Below, piece by piece: positions 37,415-42,792 of a stretch of DNA of 42,792 nt. The notes beneath the pieces are model-generated. The model made no database searches. It had not been told where the DNA came from and was given only the letters and a program-made list of their open reading frames with translations. The stretch spans positions 1-42,792 of the forward strand of contig JAIQEX010000049.1 of the NCBI GenBank assembly GCA_020073615.1, in the 5' to 3' direction. This stretch comes from Terriglobia bacterium (GTDB taxonomy: Bacteria > Acidobacteriota > Terriglobia > Bryobacterales > Bryobacteraceae). The position numbers and the translations under genes are program-made. How positions within the stretch are numbered: position 1 is the first letter of the stretch; each line of letters opens with the position of its first letter.

Positions 37415-37783
37415 ATGAGAACCGCGCTAAAACTGGGGAGCATCTGTTCGTTCTTGGCTGTTTTACTCTTCGCCGCCGAAGTGACGGGGACCTGGAAAGG
37501 AGCCTTTGATTTCCAGGGTGACAGCGTTCCCCTCACGTTTAATCTGAAGAGCTCCGGAGGGGCCCTTACCGGTACTGTGGAAGGCCTGCCTACGACCCCG
37601 GTGGACATCCACGACGGGAAGTTGGATGGCGACACCGTCACGTTCTGGCTGACCACCGATTACCAGGGACAGACCTACAAGCTGGTGTACAAAGGCAAAG
37701 TCTCAGGCGACCAGATCCAGTTCACATTCGGTACCGACGACGGGAGTTGGGGCGCCGAGCTGACCGCCAAGAAGAGCTCGTAA
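37415..37783 (+). CDS. Small exported beta-rich protein of unknown function
   Basis: 122 residues from ATG 37415 with GGGAGG upstream. The signal peptide is MRTALKLGSICSFLAVLLFA, cleaved near AAE. The mature part alternates strand-like segments: GTWKGAFDFQGDSVPLTFNL, GTVEGLPTTPVDIHDGKLDG, DQIQFTFGTDDGSWGAELT, as in small lipocalin-like or lipid-binding barrels. Similar proteins recur in Acidobacteriota as far as I recall, with no known function. Confidence 0.7.
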   Translation: MRTALKLGSICSFLAVLLFAAEVTGTWKGAFDFQGDSVPLTFNLKSSGGALTGTVEGLPTTPVDIHDGKLDGDTVTFWLTTDYQGQTYKLVYKGKVSGDQIQFTFGTDDGSWGAELTAKKSS

Positions 37784-37870
37784 CCGGCAGCGACCCTGCG
37801 GAGGACTCTCCGAGCCGGCGGCTCCTCGGCCGGCACGCGGAAAGCAGCGCGCAGCCGATCGGGCCGGCCG

Positions 37871-37898
37871 GCGACCGCCACACCATGCCTGTTATGAT
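37871..37898 (+). promoter_or_regulatory. Possible extended -10 promoter of tRNA-Lys
   Basis: TGT followed by TATGAT (37893-37898) resembles an extended -10 element; the -35 side (GCGACC) is poor. It would start transcription about 50 bases before tRNA-Lys. Confidence 0.3.
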
Positions 37899-37910
37899 GG
37901 TCGGGTGAGC

Positions 37911-37926
37911 GGGGCGATATCGCCCC
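37911..37926. other. 16-base perfect palindrome upstream of tRNA-Lys
   Basis: GGGGCGATATCGCCCC, 28 bases before the tRNA 5' end. It could be an operator or a hairpin in the precursor leader. Confidence 0.5.
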
Positions 37927-37954
37927 GCGGAAATCGCTCCTCATAAACTGTTTT

Positions 37955-38030
37955 GGGCCGGTAGCTCAGGTGGTAGAGCATGTGCCTTTTAAGCACAGGG
38001 TCGCGGGTTCGAGCCCCGCCCGGCTCACCA
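37955..38030 (+). tRNA. tRNA-Lys (anticodon TTT)
   Basis: Acceptor GGGCCGG pairs with CCGGCTC (one G-T pair); D arm AGCTCAGGTGGTAGAGC; anticodon arm TGTGC-CTTTTAA-GCACA gives TTT; T arm GCGGGTTCGAGCCCCGC. The 3' CCA is encoded. Confidence 0.96.
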
Positions 38031-38501
38031 GATCGTTTATCAGAATCAATGGACACGTCCTGCACTCACGTTCGATCCTGCCGCAATCGTGGGTGATCGT
38101 CCCTCTTGAACTCGCACCACATCTTCCTCAACTTTTTGAACTGCCAGAGTAGGAGCTCAGCCGCACCGAAAAGGGAAAGCAAAAGCCCAACGAGCTCACC
38201 GAGGAACTTGTGGAGTTCTGAAAAGGACGGGATATGCAATTGTCACCTCTCCGGGCTTCTGCCTTGGCGAGTTTACGCCTTTAGCAGATCTCAGAAGGCA
38301 ACAAAAACAGGATTGATGTTATTTGGGGGGTTGTCAAGAATATTATAAGTACTAAATGCGTCAATAACATAGTGGCAACATTTCCTAAGGTTCTTGTATT
38401 GGGAACAGCCACACGCTTTTCTGTCTCGGCGAAACGCATCGCGCGCTGTGGAAATCCGTCAGGGACGCTCTCAGGATTTGAGGTGATTGGTGACGGACGT
38501 T
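38031..38501. other. 471-base stretch without a gene, AT-richer middle
   Basis: No convincing coding sequence. Bases 38280-38370 are markedly AT-rich for this genome (for example GAATATTATAAGTACTAAAT). The position directly after a tRNA and before a broken antitoxin gene fits a degraded insertion, but no integrase remnant or repeat of the tRNA 3' end was found. Confidence 0.5.
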
Positions 38502-38817
38502 CTATGTGACCGTTTCCGAGAACTGCGTCATCTTGACCACCCGTCCATCGGGAAACACAGCGCGAATCTCCAGTTCCGCTCCAACCGCCTGGAGGAAGCC
38601 TGCCAGGATGCTGACGTACATATCGGTGCGGCGCTCCAGCCGGGAAACGTCGCCCGCCCGATGTGCAGTTCCTCGGCGATCTTCTCTTGCGTCCTTTCCC
38701 TGGCGCTGCGAAGCTGGTGGAGCGACATCTCTTCCACCAGGCGGCGGTATTCCACGTCGCTCGCCGCCTTGCCGCGGCGGGCATTATGGCCCGCAATCCC
38801 TTGAATTTCTTAGCCAC
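38502..38817 (-). pseudogene. XRE/HigA-like antitoxin, broken by two frameshifts
   Basis: From GTG 38817 frame 1 reads AKKFKGLRAIMPA. A second frame then gives DVEYRRLVEEMSLHQLRSAR and ERTQEKIAEELHIGRATF, and a third gives SRLERRTDMYVSILAGFLQA, VGAELEIRAVFPDGRV and VKMTQFSETVT with stop TAG at 38502. Joined, the three make a normal HigA-type helix-turn-helix antitoxin of about 105 residues. One shift lies near 38775-38785, the other near 38643. No HigB toxin is present upstream. It follows the Sfp gene by nine bases. Sequencing error cannot be excluded. Confidence 0.75.
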
Positions 38818-38826
38818 GACTTCGCC

Positions 38827-39546
38827 TTAACGCGTGCCCTCCGGACCCCACGTGCACATCTCCACTCTGCCCAGCGTGCCTCTCCGGACAACCGCCCCAA
38901 TGTGCTCCGGTCCTACCGCCAGGCTGGCAATTACCCACGGGTTTTCGCCGTCGCCCTCCAGGTGAATCGTCGCGATGGCGCCGCCCATCGCCGCCCCGAC
39001 ATCGAATGACTGCAACGGCGCCGTGATTCCCTGGCCCGTCGCTTTCACCACCGCCTCCTTGCAGGTCCAGCACCGGAGAAACGCCTCGTCGCGGGCTGCC
39101 CCACTCGCTGCGGCGATCAGCCGGTATTCGCCCTCGGAGAACATCCGGCGCGCGATGTCGCAGGCTTCCGGGACAGGCCGCTTCCGCTCGATGTCCACTC
39201 CCACCGGCTCGTCCCGGGTAACCGCCAGCACCGCCAGGCTGCTGGCATGCGAAAGGTTCTGTCTGATCCCGCTGCCCGGAGGGTATGTCAACTCCGGCTT
39301 GCCGGCTTCGCCGTAGCCAAACACCAATTCGGATGGGGCGGCATCCACGTACCCGGAGAGGATCGAACGGACCGCATAGTGCCGCGCCACATACCATTGC
39401 CGGTCGGCCTCGAAGTGAAACCGCTCCGCTCGGGAGCGCTCGTGGGCGGAGAGTATCGCCCAGGAATCGCAAGCGGCCGGCAGCGGCGGAGCCGGCGAGA
39501 TCATCCAAACGTGCACGTCGCCGGGACCGCACTGTTGCGCCGCCAT
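38827..39546 (-). CDS. 4'-phosphopantetheinyl transferase, Sfp type
   Basis: 239 residues. It transfers the phosphopantetheine arm of coenzyme A onto carrier proteins. Family motifs are present: GVDIERK with Asp118 and Glu120, which bind Mg, and CWTCKEAVVKATGQG with Trp160, Lys163, Glu164 and Lys168. The substrate-fold halves match the Sfp length rather than the shorter AcpS. No polyketide or peptide synthetase genes lie in the window. It ends nine bases before the broken antitoxin gene. Confidence 0.9.
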   Translation of the reverse strand: MAAQQCGPGDVHVWMISPAPPLPAACDSWAILSAHERSRAERFHFEADRQWYVARHYAVRSILSGYVDAAPSELVFGYGEAGKPELTYPPGSGIRQNLSHASSLAVLAVTRDEPVGVDIERKRPVPEACDIARRMFSEGEYRLIAAASGAARDEAFLRCWTCKEAVVKATGQGITAPLQSFDVGAAMGGAIATIHLEGDGENPWVIASLAVGPEHIGAVVRRGTLGRVEMCTWGPEGTR

Positions 39547-39551
39547 GGCCG

Positions 39552-40433
39552 TTATTGCGCCGCCACTACCCGCAGCGGCCGGTCGAGCTTGAACGTCAGC
39601 ACACTTTCCACCGGCACCTTGATGGAGCTGCCCTTGGTCAGGATTTCGGTAACCGCGCCCGCGCCGGCGCCCGAGCCGGCTCCGATGGCCGCGCCTTTTC
39701 CGCCGCCCGCGATGGCGCCGATGATGGCTCCCACGGCCGCGCCTCCTCCGGCGAATTCGCCGGTCCGCTTGTTCACGCCAATCCCCTGCCTGCCGCGCTT
39801 GGCGAGATCGGTCGTGCTCAGTTGATAGCGCCGCCCGTCGATGGCCACCGAGTCCAGGTCCATCACCAGGTCGGAGGAGCCTCGGAAGCGTCCGCCCTTG
39901 GATGCCGAACGGATGACGATCGTGGCGTTCGATCCGCGCGGGATCACCACGCTGCCCTCTTCGTCGAGCACGTCCCTGGTCACTTCGGCCGCGAAGGTCT
40001 GGCCTTGCGTCGCCTTGGCGGAATCGATGGTCTCTTCGTTGCGCACCGAAATGGCGGTCCCCACCGGCAGCCGATAGCTCTTCGTGGTGATGGCCGATTC
40101 CGGCGGATGATAGTGCTTCTCGTGAAGCGCTTCGGACGGCGGCGCGGACCCCGCGGCGGCCGAGCCTTCCCCGGCCGGCGCCGCGGGCGCTGCCCCGGCG
40201 GCCGGCGCTTCGCCATAATCCACCGCCCGGACCTGGCTCATCGGAATCGTGCGCGTGACGTTGTCGTCTCCGGCCAGCTTGATCTGGGTGGCCGAACTCT
40301 CCAGCACGTTGCCCGTCACCGTCGTGCCGTCGCGCAGCAGCACCGAGGCGTGCGGCGCGGCGCTCTTATTGGCGCACGAGACAAGAAACAGCACAGCTAC
40401 GCACGGCGTTAGAATCCATCCCCGGACTGTCAT
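39552..40433 (-). CDS. Glycine-zipper lipoprotein
   Basis: 293 residues. A signal peptide ends in the lipobox LVSC with Cys20. A short beta segment follows (ASVLLRDGTTVTGNVLESSA), then an Ala/Pro/Gly linker, a second beta domain (VGTAISVRNEETIDSAKATQ; GSVVIPRGSNATIVIRSASK), a glycine zipper (GAIIGAIAGGGKGAAIGAGS) and a C-terminal beta stretch (VESVLTFKLDRPLRVVAAQ). The layout suggests an envelope-bound structural or stress protein. GAGGAGGGG precedes the ATG. The stop lies five bases before the Sfp start, so the two may be co-transcribed. Confidence 0.75.
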   Translation of the reverse strand: MTVRGWILTPCVAVLFLVSCANKSAAPHASVLLRDGTTVTGNVLESSATQIKLAGDDNVTRTIPMSQVRAVDYGEAPAAGAAPAAPAGEGSAAAGSAPPSEALHEKHYHPPESAITTKSYRLPVGTAISVRNEETIDSAKATQGQTFAAEVTRDVLDEEGSVVIPRGSNATIVIRSASKGGRFRGSSDLVMDLDSVAIDGRRYQLSTTDLAKRGRQGIGVNKRTGEFAGGGAAVGAIIGAIAGGGKGAAIGAGSGAGAGAVTEILTKGSSIKVPVESVLTFKLDRPLRVVAAQ

Positions 40434-40466
40434 TGCACCCCTCCTCTGCCGAGGTTAACAAAATGG

Positions 40467-41618
40467 TCAAGCGAGATGCCGGGCCAGAAACGGCAGGCCG
40501 CGCTTTCCCCAGAAGCTGTGCGGGCCGTCGAACACCTCCTGCTCAGCCAGGTCCCCGGCGCCGAACACTTCGTAAATCTTCTTCACCCGCGCGAAGCTGG
40601 CGCGGCTCGCCGCAATGGGAAAGATGTCGTCGCGCTCGCCCGATTCGGCGAACAGGGGCCGCGGCGCGATCAGGCCCGCCACGTCGTACAGCTCCGCCCA
40701 GTTCAGGATGCCCGGCACGTAATTGTCGATGCAGTGCGAGAGGCTCATGATGCTGTCGCGGAAGGTGTTCAGGTAGCCGCTAACCATGGCGGCCCGGATG
40801 CGCGGCTCCAGCGCCGCGGCGAACGCGGTGACCGTGCCGCCGCCCGATATCCCCAGGCAGCCCACCCGGCCGGCGTCCAGCTCGTTGCGCGTTTCGATCC
40901 AATCCACGGCCCGCATCGCGTCGTACACGCGCCAGCCGATCATGGTCTGGCCAAGCAGCAGCGCGGCGCCCGCCACCGGCTGGCAGGCCGTAGCCTTGAG
41001 CCCATTCTTCGCGGTGACGGCATCGCGCCGGCAGCCGATCGCCATCGGCTCTATGGCCACCGCCGCCAGGCCGTGCTCCACCACCTGGATCGCGAAATCG
41101 TAGGCGTAGTCTTCCTTGACGGTGCGGTCGCGGCCCTGTTCGTCGACGCCCACGATGTCGTCCACGCCGCGTCCGTGGCCCGGCAGACAGATCACCGCGG
41201 CGTGCGGAGCCGGCGCCGCCGCCTTGGGCGTGAGCAGGTATCCCAACACCCACACCCCGGGACGGCTTACGAAAACGAACTTTTCCCGGCGGTACGCGGG
41301 AAACTCGCGCACTTCGAGCGTCTGCGCCTGGAGCGGCGCGCGCCCCGAGGGAAAGCCGCCCAGCAATTCGGCGATCTTCCCGCGCAGCCCCGTCTGCCAC
41401 TCTTCGGCCTGCTGGCGGCTCCGCGCGCGGAAGGTCATGCGCAGCGGCGCCGCTTCATACAGCGCGCGGGTGTACCGCACCGGATCGAAGCCCGCCATGT
41501 CCACCTTGCCTTCGAAGCCATCGAGCGCCCCGGCGTACTTCGCGGCGCCTCGCGCCGGCCGGTTCCGCAGCAGCCCTGCGCCGGCTACGGCAAGTCTGCC
41601 CAGATCGCGTCGCGTCAT
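40467..41618 (-). CDS. Alpha/beta hydrolase with Tat-like leader (esterase-like)
   Basis: 383 residues from ATG 41618. MTRRDLGRLAVAGAGLL looks like a Tat signal, though the hydrophobic part is short. The core has the oxyanion region ICLPGHGRGVDD, nucleophile Ser258 in CLGISGGGTVTAF, acid Asp330 or Asp331 in ERDDIFP and His367 in DGPHSFWGK. This resembles the acetyl-xylan-esterase/dienelactone group often annotated Abhydrolase_7. It probably works outside the cytoplasm on an ester. An upstream ATG at 41630 would add four residues. Confidence 0.82.
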   Translation of the reverse strand: MTRRDLGRLAVAGAGLLRNRPARGAAKYAGALDGFEGKVDMAGFDPVRYTRALYEAAPLRMTFRARSRQQAEEWQTGLRGKIAELLGGFPSGRAPLQAQTLEVREFPAYRREKFVFVSRPGVWVLGYLLTPKAAAPAPHAAVICLPGHGRGVDDIVGVDEQGRDRTVKEDYAYDFAIQVVEHGLAAVAIEPMAIGCRRDAVTAKNGLKATACQPVAGAALLLGQTMIGWRVYDAMRAVDWIETRNELDAGRVGCLGISGGGTVTAFAAALEPRIRAAMVSGYLNTFRDSIMSLSHCIDNYVPGILNWAELYDVAGLIAPRPLFAESGERDDIFPIAASRASFARVKKIYEVFGAGDLAEQEVFDGPHSFWGKRGLPFLARHLA

Positions 41619-41659
41619 GACCGCAATCATACCGCCGTCCGGATCTGTGAAAATCGGGC

Positions 41660-42071
41660 ATGGAAGAGATTCGCATCCGCCCCGCGGATATCCTGGACTT
41701 GCCTCACATTCTGCAACATCGCAGGGCCATGTTCGCGGAGATGGGCTGTCAGGACCGGACGCTGCTCGATCGCATGCTGGGCACATCGCAGGCCGCTCTC
41801 CGCGAAGCGCTGCCCAATGGCGCATACCGCTAGTGGCTGGCCGAGACGGGTGCCGGGCGCGTGGTGGGCGGAAGCGGGGTCCTGGTGGTTCCCTGGCTCG
41901 GTTCGCCCACCGATCCGGCGCCGCGCCGCGCATGGATTCTCAACGTCTACACCGAGCCGGAATTTCGCCGCCGCGGCATCGCCCACCGCCCGATGGACAC
42001 CGCCGTGGCATGGTGCCGCGCCGCGGGTTTTCGCACCGTCTCGCTTCACGCCAGCAGCGAAGGACCTGTAG
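41660..42071 (+). pseudogene. GNAT acetyltransferase with in-frame stop
   Basis: Frame from ATG 41660: MEEIRIRPADILDLPHILQH continues to ALPNGAYR, then TAG at 41831-41833, then WLAETGAGRVVGGSGVLVVP, RRAWILNVYTEPEFRRRGIA and FRTVSLHASSEG. The acetyl-CoA loop RRRGIA and the strand-loop-helix order are those of GNAT enzymes. After residue 135 or so the frame loses family resemblance, so the C-terminus is also damaged. A GTG at 41861 could restart the second half but would lack the N-terminal strands. It is divergent from the hydrolase gene. Confidence 0.75.
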
Positions 42072-42120
42072 CGAGGCTGCCCATGCCGGCGGCTATACAA
42101 TGGACCGGAGGATTTCCGCC

Positions 42121-42792
42121 ATGCATCGAGCCGCCATGACGTTCGTCTCTCTCGTCCTTTCGGTCGCGCTCCACGCGCAGCCACCCGGCGCCGGCGCGCC
42201 GCAACGGACCCCGGGCGCCGCGCCCACAGGTGGGCGCACGCCGCCCATCGAGGAGCGTACCAGCGGCATGCACAAGCTGGACGGCTACTTCCCGCTTTAT
42301 TGGGACGAGCGGTCGGGTAGCCTGTGGCTCGAGATTCCGCGCTTCGACGCCGAGTTTCTTTATGCCACCGGTCTCGCCGCCGGGCTCGGCTCCAACGACA
42401 TCGGCCTCGACCGCGGGCAGGAAGGCGGCGGCAGAGTCGTCTCCTTCCAGCGCGTGGGGCCGAAGGTGCTCCTGGTGCAGGCCAATGAGTCGTTCCGTTC
42501 CTCGAGCCCCAATGCCGCCGAGCGCCGCTCGGTCGAGGACTCGTTCGCCAAGTCCGTGTTGTGGGGCTTCACCGTGGCCGCGGAGAGCGACGGCCATGTG
42601 CTGGTGGACGCCACCGATTTCCTGCTCCGCGACGGGCACGGCGCCGGCAATGCCCTGCCCGCCGGGGCCGGTGCCGCCGGCGCATACCGTGTCGATCGCA
42701 CGCGTAGCGCCTTCTACCTGCCGCGCACCAAGGCATTTCCGAAAAACACCGAGATCGAAGTGACGCTGACCTTCACCAACGATGCGGCGGGC
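42121..42792 (+). CDS. Zinc metalloprotease-family protein with DUF5117 domain (partial, cut by window edge)
   Basis: 224 residues are in the window and the frame is open to its end. ATG 42121 has GGAGG about eight bases upstream. The signal peptide is AAMTFVSLVLSVALHAQ. A Pro/Gly/Ala linker leads to MHKLDGYFPLYWDERSGSLW and FLYATGLAAGLGSNDIGLDR, the start of the DUF5118/DUF5117 region of large secreted HExxH metalloproteases common in Acidobacteriota and Bacteroidota. The catalytic domain would lie beyond the window, so activity is inferred from the leader domain only. Confidence 0.8.
   Translation, partial: MHRAAMTFVSLVLSVALHAQPPGAGAPQRTPGAAPTGGRTPPIEERTSGMHKLDGYFPLYWDERSGSLWLEIPRFDAEFLYATGLAAGLGSNDIGLDRGQEGGGRVVSFQRVGPKVLLVQANESFRSSSPNAAERRSVEDSFAKSVLWGFTVAAESDGHVLVDATDFLLRDGHGAGNALPAGAGAAGAYRVDRTRSAFYLPRTKAFPKNTEIEVTLTFTNDAAG

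Noticed and set aside
38031-38501. Integrated element at tRNA-Lys
   Set aside because: No integrase, no duplicated tRNA 3' end and no mobile genes; only AT-richer non-coding sequence.
38827-39546. Biosynthetic gene cluster around the Sfp-type transferase
   Set aside because: No polyketide synthase, peptide synthetase or carrier protein is present in the window.

Overview
The window looks like part of an Acidobacteriota chromosome, most like the Solibacter/Bryobacter group. The grounds are high G+C, an orphan MacB-like permease of the acidobacterial duplicated (ADOP) type paired with a PadR regulator, a large secreted tricorn-type protease, a DUF5117 metalloprotease, and many small Acidobacteriota-type secreted proteins. 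No taxonomic marker was searched, so this is inference from gene content.

Region 1 (1-13631, all minus strand) is the translation core. Read in the direction of transcription it runs tRNA-Tyr, tRNA-Thr, rpmG, tRNA-Trp, secE, nusG, rplK, then rpsL, rpsG, fusA, tuf, rpsJ, rplC, rplD, rplW, rplB, rpsS, rplV, rpsC, rplP, rpmC, rpsQ, rplN, rplX, rplE and rpsN, the last cut by the left edge. The rplA-rplJ-rplL-rpoB-rpoC block that usually lies between rplK and rpsL is absent; a 333-base spacer stands there. Two copies of a G/C-rich intergenic repeat sit inside the ribosomal operon.

Region 2 (13632-15076) is a small accessory stretch: a HicB-like antitoxin without a visible toxin, two tiny overlapping genes (a His-rich glycine-zipper exported protein and a short charged protein), and a decayed transposase fragment with direct repeats.

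Region 3 (15077-26747) holds a secreted tricorn-like S41 protease, then a convergent ADOP permease with its PadR regulator. The padR promoter is covered by a long palindrome. After it come a DHDPS-family aldolase, a YyaL/DUF255 protein, thiol peroxidase Tpx and a MurJ-like flippase.

Region 4 (26748-30333) has a visibly lower G+C and mixed codon use. It carries a GH15 glucoamylase-like enzyme and an ApeA-like HEPN protein, the best candidate for phage defence in the window.

Region 5 (30334-42792) is a run of mostly single genes: a Tat-exported multicopper oxidase lipoprotein, a PEP mutase-family enzyme, a small unknown protein, a DinB-family protein, an MFS exporter, an FxLYD-like membrane protein, a two-TM potassium channel with RCK domain, two small unknown genes, tRNA-Lys, a frameshifted XRE antitoxin behind an Sfp-type phosphopantetheinyl transferase, a glycine-zipper lipoprotein, an alpha/beta hydrolase, a GNAT acetyltransferase interrupted by a stop codon, and the start of a DUF5117 metalloprotease cut by the right edge.

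I found no CRISPR array, no intact insertion sequence, no rRNA and no phage. No multi-gene system of clearly new type is visible. The least explained signals are the dispersed GGGGCC-type repeat, the padR palindrome, and the solitary ApeA-like gene with an inverted repeat over its start codon. Stretch 34748-34982 (235 bases) shows nothing I can support.
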